Shown here: positions 40,941 to 48,085 of the stretch, in pieces | Numbering within the stretch: position 1 is the first letter of the stretch | Layout of the letters: every line of letters starts with the position of its first letter | Assembly: GCF_001423295.1 (NCBI RefSeq) | Contig: NZ_LMNG01000032.1 | Coordinates: 1-64,000 of the forward strand | DNA length: 64,000 bases | Reading direction: 5' to 3' | Source: Methylobacterium sp. Leaf112 | GTDB lineage: Bacteria > Pseudomonadota > Alphaproteobacteria > Rhizobiales > Beijerinckiaceae | Notes under the pieces: generated by a model | The model's database searches: none | Seen by the model: only the letters and a program-made list of their open reading frames with translations | Told to the model about the DNA's origin: nothing | Position numbers and translations under genes: made by a program

Positions 40941-42716
40941 TCAGACCAGCATCTTGCCCTCTTCCGAGATGATGTCGCCGATCTCGGCGCCGGTCTCACC
41001 GAGGTAATCCGACAGGATCATCTCGTTGTGCGCCTTGCCCGACGGGATCATGGGGAAGCAGTTTTCCTTCTTGTCGACGACGCAGTCGAAGATCACCGGG
41101 CCGTCGTGATCCAGCATCTCCTGGATCGCCGCGTCGAGGTCGCCGGGCTTCTCGCAGCGGATGCCCTTGGCCCCGTAGGCTTCCGCCAGCTTCACGAAGT
41201 CCGGCAGGCTCTCGGAGTAGCTCTGCGAGTAGCGCGAGCCGTGCAGCAGCTCCTGCCACTGGCGCACCATGCCCATGTACTCGTTGTTCAGGATGAAGAT
41301 CTTGACCGGCAGGCGATACTGCACCGCCGTGGACATCTCCTGGATGTTCATCAGGATCGACGCCTCGCCGGCGATGTCGATGACGAGCCCGTCCGGATGG
41401 GCGAGCTGCGTCCCGATGGCGGCGGGCAGGCCGTAGCCCATGGTGCCAAGGCCGCCCGAGGTCATCCAGCGGTTCGGCTCCTCGAACTTGAAGTACTGCG
41501 CCGCCCACATCTGGTGCTGGCCGACCTCGGTGGTGACGTAGGTCTCGCGGCCCTTGCAGGCCTCGTAGAGGCGCTGGACAGCGTATTGCGGCTTGATGAT
41601 CGTGCCCGACGGCCAGTAGGCGAGGCAGTCGCGCGCCTTCCAGGTGCGGATCTTGCCCATCCAGGCGTCGAAGCGCTCTGGGTCCGGCCGGGTCGGCAGG
41701 GCCTTCCAGGCGGCGAGCATGTCTTCCAGCACCGAGCCGCAATCGCCGACGATCCCGACATCGACCTTGACGACCTTGTTGATCGAGGAGGCATCGATGT
41801 CGATGTGGATCTTCTTGGAGAACGGCGAGAACGCATCCAGGCGCCCGGTGATCCGGTCGTCGAAGCGGGCACCGACGCAGACCATCACGTCGCACTCGTG
41901 CATGGCGAGGTTGGCCTCGTAGGTCCCGTGCATGCCGAGCATGCCGAGGAAGTTCTCGTCCGAGGCCGGGAAGGCACCGAGACCCATCAGGGTCGAGGTC
42001 ACGGGAAATCCGGTCTCGGCCGCGAGTTCGCGCAGCAGGGTCGAGGCGTGCGGGCCGGCGTTGATGACGCCGCCGCCGGTATAGAGGATCGGCCGGCGCG
42101 CGTTCGCCATCAGCTCGACGGCCGCCTGGATCTGGCCTGCGTCACCCTTGAACGCCGGCTTGTAGGTCTTGTGGCCGTTCTGGGTCGGACGCTCGTAGAG
42201 TCCGCTGGCGAACTGGATGTCCTTCGGCAGATCGACGACGACGGGGCCCGGCCGCCCGTGCGAGGCGACGTAGAACGCCTCGTGCAGGATGCGCGGCAGG
42301 TCGGCGATGGATTTGACCAGATAGTTGTGCTTCGTGCAGTGGCGCGTGATGCCGACCGTGTCGCACTCCTGGAACGCATCGGTGCCGATGAGGTGCGTCG
42401 GCACCTGTCCGGTGATGCAGACCAGCGGGATCGAGTCGAGCAGGGCGTCGGTGAGGCCGGTGATGATGTTGGTGGCGCCCGGTCCCGAGGTGACGAGGAC
42501 GCACCCGACCTTGCCGGACGAGCGTGCGTAACCTTCCGCCGCGTGGACCGCGCCCTGCTCGTGGCGCACGAGAACGTGCTTCAGGGTGTCCTGATGGTAG
42601 AGCGCGTCGTAGATCGGCAGCACCGCGCCGCCGGGATATCCGAACAGAGTGTCGACACCCTGATCCTGAAACGCCCGGATGACCATTTCGGCCCCAGTCA
42701 TGACCTCGCCGCCCAT
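40941..42716 (-). CDS. ilvB: Acetolactate synthase large (catalytic) subunit
   Basis: The 591-residue protein is a ThDP-dependent acetohydroxyacid synthase: DTLFGYPGGAVLPIYDALYH, VRHEQGAVHAAEGYARSSGK with the catalytic Glu, TSGPGATNIITGLTDALLDS and the ThDP site IDIAGEASILMN...FILNNEYMGM (Glu replaces the Asp of the GD motif). It joins two pyruvates, or pyruvate and 2-oxobutyrate, in branched-chain amino acid synthesis. The start is ATG 42716, after GAGGAGCAG; an in-frame upstream extension to 42773 would pass through the attenuator. It is under control of a leader region. Confidence 0.96.
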   Translation of the reverse strand: MGGEVMTGAEMVIRAFQDQGVDTLFGYPGGAVLPIYDALYHQDTLKHVLVRHEQGAVHAAEGYARSSGKVGCVLVTSGPGATNIITGLTDALLDSIPLVCITGQVPTHLIGTDAFQECDTVGITRHCTKHNYLVKSIADLPRILHEAFYVASHGRPGPVVVDLPKDIQFASGLYERPTQNGHKTYKPAFKGDAGQIQAAVELMANARRPILYTGGGVINAGPHASTLLRELAAETGFPVTSTLMGLGAFPASDENFLGMLGMHGTYEANLAMHECDVMVCVGARFDDRITGRLDAFSPFSKKIHIDIDASSINKVVKVDVGIVGDCGSVLEDMLAAWKALPTRPDPERFDAWMGKIRTWKARDCLAYWPSGTIIKPQYAVQRLYEACKGRETYVTTEVGQHQMWAAQYFKFEEPNRWMTSGGLGTMGYGLPAAIGTQLAHPDGLVIDIAGEASILMNIQEMSTAVQYRLPVKIFILNNEYMGMVRQWQELLHGSRYSQSYSESLPDFVKLAEAYGAKGIRCEKPGDLDAAIQEMLDHDGPVIFDCVVDKKENCFPMIPSGKAHNEMILSDYLGETGAEIGDIISEEGKMLV

Positions 42717-42776
42717 CGTCCTGCTCCTCGAACTCTGTTCTGAAATCCGTGTCGTCTCTCGTCGCGGCAACAAAAA

Positions 42777-42794
42777 AGGGCCCCGAAGGACCCT
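42777..42794 (-). terminator. ilvB transcription attenuator hairpin
   Basis: In the transcript AGGGTCC pairs with GGGCCCT (one G-U pair) around TTCG and is followed directly by TTTTTTG, a textbook intrinsic terminator. It lies about 60 bases upstream of the ilvB start and 34 bases after the leader peptide stop, so it would stop transcription before ilvB unless translation of the leader stalls. Confidence 0.75.
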
Positions 42795-42828
42795 GCATGC
42801 GCCACCATCCGGATCGCGGTCCCTGGTG

Positions 42829-42879
42829 TCAGGACCGCCCCGTCGGTGGCGCTTTCGTTACGATGAGGATGGCACGCAT
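42829..42879 (-). CDS. ilvB leader peptide (IlvL-type)
   Basis: ATG 42879 opens a 16-codon frame, MRAILIVTKAPPTGRS, closed by TGA at 42829. Four consecutive codons read Ile-Leu-Ile-Val, exactly the branched-chain residues that ilvB helps make. GCGCCACC in codons 10-12 can pair with GGTGGCGC at 42799-42806, and an inner GGTCC/GGGACC hairpin follows, before the terminator. A ribosome starved of these amino acids would stall beside the first pairing arm. No long protein competes for this sequence. Confidence 0.7.
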   Translation of the reverse strand: MRAILIVTKAPPTGRS

Positions 42880-42938
42880 CGGAATGACCGTCTGATCTTT
42901 TCACCCGCCGAACCGGCGGATCGAATTTCGTGTCGCGT

Positions 42939-42967
42939 GTCGTAGCCGATCCGCCCCTCAGGGTCAA
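42939..42967 (-). promoter_or_regulatory. Candidate promoter of the ilvB leader transcript
   Basis: TTGACC (42967-42962) and TACGAC (42944-42939) are separated by 17 bases, a good sigma-70-type layout 60 bases upstream of the leader peptide. A short hairpin CCGCCG-gtt-CGGCGG lies just downstream. Only pattern matching supports this. Confidence 0.4.
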
Positions 42968-42974
42968 CGCGGAT

Positions 42975-43235
42975 CTACTCGGCGGGAACTTCGCCCAGGA
43001 CGGCGCCGGTCCTCGGATCGGCATCGAACTTCATCCGGCGCCCGTCCTTGATGCCCTCGCCGTCCCAATGGCCATCGTCGGCTTCTAGTTTAGTGATCTC
43101 CGAATAGCCGGCGGCCTTCAGGGCCTGCTTGGTCTGTGCCGGCGTGAGCCAATCCGCACCAGGCGTCTCCGCGAAGGCGACGCGGGGGCCGAGGGCGAGG
43201 GTCACCATGAGGGTGAGGCGCGTCAACCGTCGCAT
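42975..43235 (-). CDS. PepSY-like small secreted protein
   Basis: The 86-residue protein has a signal peptide (MRRLTRLTLMVTLALGPRVA, cleavage after AFA) and a short domain WLTPAQTKQALKAAGYSEIT, KLEADDGHWDGEGIKDGRRM, then KFDADPRTGAVLGE. This is a PepSY-like fold: the YSEI and KFDADPRTG elements are typical. Members bind or inhibit in the periplasm, with no defined function. It lies upstream of the ilvB leader on the same strand. Confidence 0.75.
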   Translation of the reverse strand: MRRLTRLTLMVTLALGPRVAFAETPGADWLTPAQTKQALKAAGYSEITKLEADDGHWDGEGIKDGRRMKFDADPRTGAVLGEVPAE

Positions 43236-43436
43236 GCGAGATCCTGTCCTGTGTGGGGGCGCGTCCCCGTCCGACGCACGATCCATCTAGGGCGCTCTCC
43301 GCCGAAGTGGATGCCGGTTCGGCGGAAAAGAGCGCGGCTCCAGGCCGGTGGCGTTCGGGGGCATGGGGACCTCGAAAACACACGACCTTGGGCCTGAAGT
43401 GTTTGCCCGCCCGGCCCTGGCCGTCCTATCTGGGAC

Positions 43437-43997
43437 GTGCTGAATGCCAGCGCGTCGAACCTCGCCCCGCCCGCGATGCCATCATCGGAAAATTCCCTGT
43501 CGACCACAATGGCCCTGCTCCTCCTCGACGTCGCCGGAAGTCCCTGCGCCCTGGTGCGGACCTCCGTGCGCGAGGTGCTGCCTCTGCCGGACCTGCATGC
43601 ACCCCCGGCGACGGGCGGTCCTCTGGCGGGCTTCCTCGACCTTGGCGGCGTGCCTGTGCCGGTGGTCGATCTCGCCCATCTCCTCGGCCTCCCGGCCCGG
43701 GACGGCGCGGAAGCGGACGACCCCTATCGCCACCTCGTCCTGGCGGCGGACGCGACCGCGGCCTTCCTGGTGGATCGGGTCGAGGATCTCGTCGTCGTTC
43801 CGAGCGCGGCGATCCAGCCCGTGGCCGAGACCCGCACCCTCAACGGCTGCGTCACGGCCGAGATCACCCTCGGCGACCGCATGGTGCATGTCCTGGACCT
43901 GGCCCGTCTGCTCACCGCCGAAGAGCGCCAGCGCCTGGACGACCTCACCCGCGCCGCGGCCGGACGCCTCGCCGCATTCGGGCGGATCCCTGCATGA
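43437..43997 (+). CDS. CheW-like coupling protein (first)
   Basis: The 186-residue protein is a CheW-type adaptor: ALLLLDVAGSPCALVRTSVR, EVLPLPDLHAPPATGGPLAG, PVVDLAHLLGLPARDG and FLVDRVEDLVVVPSAAIQPV. CheW links receptor and kinase. The likely start is 43437 or ATG 43509 (MALLLLDV), which matches CheW better. It begins a plus-strand operon and overlaps cheR by ATGA. The order CheW, CheR, CheW, MCP, CheA, CheB resembles the Wsp system. Confidence 0.83.
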   Translation: MLNASASNLAPPAMPSSENSLSTTMALLLLDVAGSPCALVRTSVREVLPLPDLHAPPATGGPLAGFLDLGGVPVPVVDLAHLLGLPARDGAEADDPYRHLVLAADATAAFLVDRVEDLVVVPSAAIQPVAETRTLNGCVTAEITLGDRMVHVLDLARLLTAEERQRLDDLTRAAAGRLAAFGRIPA

Positions 43998-45499
43998 AGC
44001 GGCCCGACCGGTTCGGCCCGCAATCCGACCCGGCCTTCCCGGCCCTCAAGGCTCGGATCATCGCGCGAACCGGCCACCACTACTACGCCGACAAGGACGA
44101 CCTCCTGCTGGATCGCCTGCGCAAGCGGTTCAAGGCCAACGGCCTGCCGGACTGCGCCGCCTACGCGGCTCTGTTGAACGACAGGGCCCTGGGCGAGGCC
44201 GAATGGGCGGCCCTCGAGGCCGAGATCACCATCGGCGAGACCTTCTTCTTCCGCTACGCCGAGCAGTTCGCCGCCCTGCGCGGCACCATTCTGCCCGGCC
44301 TGATCGCGGCGCGGGCGCATGAGCGTTCCCTGAAGATCTGGAGCGCCGGCTGCTCGACGGGGGCCGAGCCGTATTCCCTCGCGATTCTCCTCCACGAGCT
44401 CCTCGGTCCCGCCCTGCCCGATTGGCGCATCGCCATCACCGGCACCGACATCAGCACCGCGGCCCTGGCGACGGCGCGGGCCGGCCTCTACGGCCGCTGG
44501 GCCCTTCGAACCCTGCCGCCCGAGGAGCGGCTGCGCTACTTCACGTCCGGCCCGGTCCTGCCGGGTCCGGGCCGGGAGGGGACCTACACCCTGCGCACCG
44601 ACTACCGCCGGATGGTCCGCTTCGAGCGCCGCAACCTGATGGAGCTCGTCGACGGCACCGCGCCGCCGCACCTCGCCGACTTCGATCTGATCCTGTGCCG
44701 CAACGTGCTGATCTACTTCGAGGCCGAAATCGTGCTGGGGATCGTGCGCGGTCTCGGGCGGCGCCTGCTGCCGGACGGTTGGCTTCTCATTGGCCACGCC
44801 GAGCCCAATCCCGCCTTCGCCCAGACCCTCGAACCGGTGAACCTGCCCGGCACCGTGGCCTACCGCCCCCGGGGGGCCGGCGAGCCGGTGATGGTGCAGC
44901 CGCCCGTCCCCTCCGCCCCGTGGGAACCCACCCTTCCCTGGATCGGCGAACAGGCGAGCGCAACCGATCTTCGGAGCGTGGCGGACCCGTTGCCGGTCTG
45001 CCCGACCGGTGGGACGCTGGAGGTGGGGGCAGATGCGGACGGGGCGGGGCGGGACGCTCGTCCTCGGAACGACACCGCTCCACCGGAGACCCTCGACGAC
45101 GATCTCACTTGGATCCGCACCCTGAGCGATGCCGGCGAGACCGGCCAGGCTTGGCGCAAGGTCCGGGCGGCCCTTCGTGCCGCTCCGATGGCGGCGGTCC
45201 TGCACTATTACGATGGGCTCCTCGCCCGGACCCTCGGGCGCGACGCGGAGGCCGAAGCGGCGCTGCGACGGGCTCTCTACCTCGATCCCGGCTTCGTCAT
45301 GGCGCATTATCAGCTCGGCCTGCTTCTGATCGCCATGACGCGGCCGGCGGAGGGCTGCCGGTTCCTCGACAATGCCATCCGCCTCGGCGAGACCCTGCCG
45401 GCCGTGGCGCATCTCGCCGAAGCCGACGGGATCGGCCCGCGGGAACTGGCGCAGAGCGCGGCCCTGGCGCGTTCCACCCTGGAGGATCTTGCCGAATGA
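43994..45499 (+). CDS. Chemotaxis methyltransferase CheR with TPR tail
   Basis: The 501-residue protein has a CheR methyltransferase domain: TIGETFFFRYAEQFAALRGT, IWSAGCSTGAEPYSLAI (SAM-binding motif), and LILCRNVLIYFEAEIVLGIV. The last about 120 residues (MAAVLHYYDGLLARTLGRDA, ALYLDPGFVMAHYQLGLLLI) are TPR-like repeats. CheR methylates receptor glutamates for adaptation. CheR-TPR is typical of alternative chemosensory pathways such as WspC. Starts at ATG 43994, overlapping the first cheW by four bases. Confidence 0.9.
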   Translation: MKRPDRFGPQSDPAFPALKARIIARTGHHYYADKDDLLLDRLRKRFKANGLPDCAAYAALLNDRALGEAEWAALEAEITIGETFFFRYAEQFAALRGTILPGLIAARAHERSLKIWSAGCSTGAEPYSLAILLHELLGPALPDWRIAITGTDISTAALATARAGLYGRWALRTLPPEERLRYFTSGPVLPGPGREGTYTLRTDYRRMVRFERRNLMELVDGTAPPHLADFDLILCRNVLIYFEAEIVLGIVRGLGRRLLPDGWLLIGHAEPNPAFAQTLEPVNLPGTVAYRPRGAGEPVMVQPPVPSAPWEPTLPWIGEQASATDLRSVADPLPVCPTGGTLEVGADADGAGRDARPRNDTAPPETLDDDLTWIRTLSDAGETGQAWRKVRAALRAAPMAAVLHYYDGLLARTLGRDAEAEAALRRALYLDPGFVMAHYQLGLLLIAMTRPAEGCRFLDNAIRLGETLPAVAHLAEADGIGPRELAQSAALARSTLEDLAE

Positions 45500-45536
45500 A
45501 GGCCATCCCAAGAACGTCCGCCATGAACGTCACCCC

Positions 45537-46091
45537 ATGAACGGAGCCGCCGAAGCCGCCCGCCGACGGGCCCTGCGGGAGGCCCGCACGCGCGCCCTCG
45601 CGGGGCGGGATCGGACGGCGAGGCAGCGGGTGACCCTGCGCTCGTTCCTCGTGTGCGCGTGCGGCGAGGATCGCTACGGCCTGCCCCTCGCCCAGGTCGC
45701 CCAGGTCCTGCCCGCTCGCCCCGTCACGGCGGTGCCGGACGCGCCCGATGCCCTCCTCGGCGTCGTCGCCCTGTCGGGCCGGGTGGTGAGCCTGCTCGGG
45801 CTTGCGCGTGCGCTGGGACGCCCCGGTGCCGCCGAGCCCGGAGCCGGTCATATCGTGGTCCTGCGCGGTGGTGCGGCGGCCGTGGCCCTGGCCGTGGACC
45901 GGGTGGAAGGTGTCGTCGCCATCGCGGCGTCCGACCCGGACCTTCCGAACGCCACCGAAAGCCTCCTCGATCCGGCCGTCGCGGGATTGGGTCCCGGGGC
46001 GGTTTCGGGCTATGCCCCGGCGGGAACCCATGCGGGCGACGGCTTCGTCGCCGTCGATCTGCCGCGCCTCCTCAGGCGCTACCTGTCCTGA
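45537..46091 (+). CDS. CheW-like coupling protein (second)
   Basis: The 184-residue protein starts with a basic, Arg/Ala-rich helix (MNGAAEAARRRALREARTRA) followed by a CheW domain: FLVCACGEDRYGLPLAQVAQ, VLPARPVTAVPDAPDALLGV, VALSGRVVSLLGLARALGRP and ALAVDRVEGVVA. It is the second adaptor, like WspD, and may link the receptor in a different complex position. The start is ATG 45537. Its stop is inside the left end of an 81-bp palindromic element. Confidence 0.83.
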   Translation: MNGAAEAARRRALREARTRALAGRDRTARQRVTLRSFLVCACGEDRYGLPLAQVAQVLPARPVTAVPDAPDALLGVVALSGRVVSLLGLARALGRPGAAEPGAGHIVVLRGGAAAVALAVDRVEGVVAIAASDPDLPNATESLLDPAVAGLGPGAVSGYAPAGTHAGDGFVAVDLPRLLRRYLS

Positions 46092-46170
46092 GTGTCCCTC
46101 GGAGAACGCCCGCCGCACCGTCGCGCTCGGAACGAGAGCCGACGGTGATCGGGCGTTCCGGAAGGCACTC
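46090..46170. repeat. 81-bp palindromic element, copy 1
   Basis: Starting at the stop codon of the second cheW, this sequence runs GAGTGTCCCTC ... GGCACTC. Its arms CGGAGAACGCCCG and CGGGCGTTCCGG are inverted. A second copy of exactly 81 bp lies at 47891-47971, with changed arms that still pair. It separates cheW and the receptor gene. Confidence 0.75.
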
Positions 46171-46209
46171 CGGCGCCACCTGCCCGGTGTGCGTCGGTTT
46201 CGTGGAGCC

Positions 46210-47892
46210 TTGAGCCAGCCTGTGTCGATCTCCATCGGAAAACGCATCCTCCTCGGCTTCGTCGCCATCACCGTGGTGATCGTGGCGCTGGGCCTCTACG
46301 CCCTCGACCAGATCAGCGCCGTGCGCGACAACATGAACACCATCGTCAAGCGGGACCTGACGGTGGCGCGCCAGCTCGACGACCTCGGCAACAAGGCCCG
46401 CGACATGGGGCTCTTGCGGCGCAACGCCGTGATGGCGGCGCTCATGCGCAACCGCCCGGAGGCGGAGCTGATCCAGATCGTCGAGACCTGGCGGCGCATG
46501 GGCCAGGAGGCCGATGCGCTCTTCGGCGAGGTGGTCCGGACGGCCAACGGGTATTCCGCCACGGCGCCGGCTCCGGCGCGCGCCGCGGCCTGGAAGAAAC
46601 TCGCCGAGACCGCCGAGGCGGCGGCCGGCGACTTCCGGCAGTTGCGCGCGGTCAGCGAGCCGCAATTCACCGCCATCGCGGCCAGGGACGCCGAGGCCAT
46701 CGAGGCGCGCAACGAGCCGATCAACCGGATGCAGGAGGTGCTCCTGGCCGACATCGAGCGCACCCGCGAGGCCCTCGACGCCGGGATCGCCGCCGGCCAG
46801 CAGCGCGCCGCGGAAATCTACGACCGCAGCCTGTGGTCCGTCATCCTGACCCTGGCCGCCAGCGTGCTGCTCAGCATTCTCATCACCGCCCTCATCCGGC
46901 GGGGCGTGGTCAAGCCCTTGGAGGACGTGATGCAATTCGCCGAGCGCGTCGGCGGCGGCGACCTGTCCGGCACCCTGGCGACGAAGGGCGACGACGAGAT
47001 CGCCCGGCTCGGGCGCACCCTCAACGGCATGGTGGCGGGGCTCGCCGATCTGGCGCGCACCAACCGCGCCGCGACGGCGGATCTCAACGCGGCGGCGGCG
47101 GAGATCCGCGCCTCGGCCCAGGAGCAGGCGGCCTCCGTCGAGGAGCAGTTCGCCGCCGTCCAGGAGACCGCCGCCACCGTCGACGAGATCACCCATTCGG
47201 GCGCCCAGATCGGCAAGCGCGCCGGCGAGGTCATCGCCACGGCGCAATCCACCGCCCAGACCTCGCGGGCGGGCCTGCGCGCGGTGGCCGACACCGCCAA
47301 GGCCATGGAGGCGATCCGCGAGCAGGCCGAGGCGGTGGCGGGCAACATCGTCGCCCTGTCCGAGAAGACCCAGGCCATCGGCGACATCATCACCACCGTC
47401 AACGACATCTCGGAGCGCACCCATCTCCTGGCGCTGAACGCCGCCATCGAGGCGGCGGCGGCGGGCGACAGCGGGCGGAGCTTCGCCGTCGTCGCTTCGG
47501 AGATGAAGCTGCTCGCCGATCAGGCCAAGGCGGCGACGGGGCAGGTCCGCACGATCCTGGGCGAGATCCAGCGCGGCATCAACACCTCGGTGATGCTGAC
47601 CGAGGAGGCGGTCAAGCGCGCCGCCGCCGGCAAGGCCCGCTCGGACACCACCCAGCGGACCATCGAGGAGATCACCGCGAGGGTCGAGGAGAGCGTCCAG
47701 ACCTTCCAGCAGATCGTCGCCTCGACCAACCAGCAGCAGCTCGGCATCGAGCAGGTGATGGGCGCCCTCCAGAACATCCGCCAGGCGAGCCAGCAGACGG
47801 CGGCCGGCACCCGCGAGGTCGAGGCCGCCTCGGCCAATCTCACCGAGCTGGCCCAGGCCCTGATGACCCTGGCCGAGCGCTACCGGCACTGA
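46210..47892 (+). CDS. Methyl-accepting chemotaxis protein (WspA-like receptor)
   Basis: The 560-residue protein begins with a membrane helix (ILLGFVAITVVIVALGLYAL), a four-helix-bundle periplasmic domain (residues about 35-205), a second helix (SVILTLAASVLLSILITALI), a HAMP domain (RGVVKPLEDVMQFAERVGGG), and the signalling hairpin (DISERTHLLALNAAIEAAAA, then AVVASEMKLLADQAK). The tip region is the conserved CheW/CheA contact. Start is TTG 46210 or GTG 46222; neither has an ideal ribosome site. It lies between two 81-bp palindromes. Confidence 0.9.
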   Translation: MSQPVSISIGKRILLGFVAITVVIVALGLYALDQISAVRDNMNTIVKRDLTVARQLDDLGNKARDMGLLRRNAVMAALMRNRPEAELIQIVETWRRMGQEADALFGEVVRTANGYSATAPAPARAAAWKKLAETAEAAAGDFRQLRAVSEPQFTAIAARDAEAIEARNEPINRMQEVLLADIERTREALDAGIAAGQQRAAEIYDRSLWSVILTLAASVLLSILITALIRRGVVKPLEDVMQFAERVGGGDLSGTLATKGDDEIARLGRTLNGMVAGLADLARTNRAATADLNAAAAEIRASAQEQAASVEEQFAAVQETAATVDEITHSGAQIGKRAGEVIATAQSTAQTSRAGLRAVADTAKAMEAIREQAEAVAGNIVALSEKTQAIGDIITTVNDISERTHLLALNAAIEAAAAGDSGRSFAVVASEMKLLADQAKAATGQVRTILGEIQRGINTSVMLTEEAVKRAAAGKARSDTTQRTIEEITARVEESVQTFQQIVASTNQQQLGIEQVMGALQNIRQASQQTAAGTREVEAASANLTELAQALMTLAERYRH

Positions 47893-47971
47893 GTGTCTCT
47901 CACAAAACTCCCGCTGCAACGCCGTATTCGAGGCGAGAACCGATGATGACCGGGAGTTTTGTGAGGCACTC
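47891..47971. repeat. 81-bp palindromic element, copy 2
   Basis: Starting at the receptor's stop codon, it runs GAGTGTCTCTCACAAAACTC ... GGGAGTTTTGTGAGGCACTC. The arms CACAAAACTCCCG/CGGGAGTTTTGTG pair perfectly over 13 bp. Length, ends and inner layout match the copy at 46090-46170. Confidence 0.8.
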
Positions 47972-48023
47972 TGAGACGCGGGAGGCCGAGGCCATGAAAC
48001 GAACCCGCTTCCCGAAGGGCCCG

Positions 48024-48065
48024 GGCCCGCTTCCGCACGTGCGTTCGCACCTGCGGAAGCGGGCC
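48024..48065. repeat. Long perfect hairpin between receptor and cheA genes
   Basis: GGCCCGCTTCCGCA-c-GTGCG-tt-CGCAC-c-TGCGGAAGCGGGCC folds into a 19-bp stem with one C-C mismatch and a two-base tip. No T run follows, so it may be an RNA processing or stability element between receptor and kinase genes. A 24-codon frame (ATG 47994) also crosses it but is probably not a gene. Confidence 0.7.
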
Positions 48066-48085
48066 TGAGCGGCGAGCCGAACCGG

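Noticed and set aside
47994..48068. 24-codon frame MKRTRFPKGPGPLPHVRSHL...
   Set aside because: It is mostly the arms of the 48024-48065 hairpin. The coding potential is a by-product of the palindrome.
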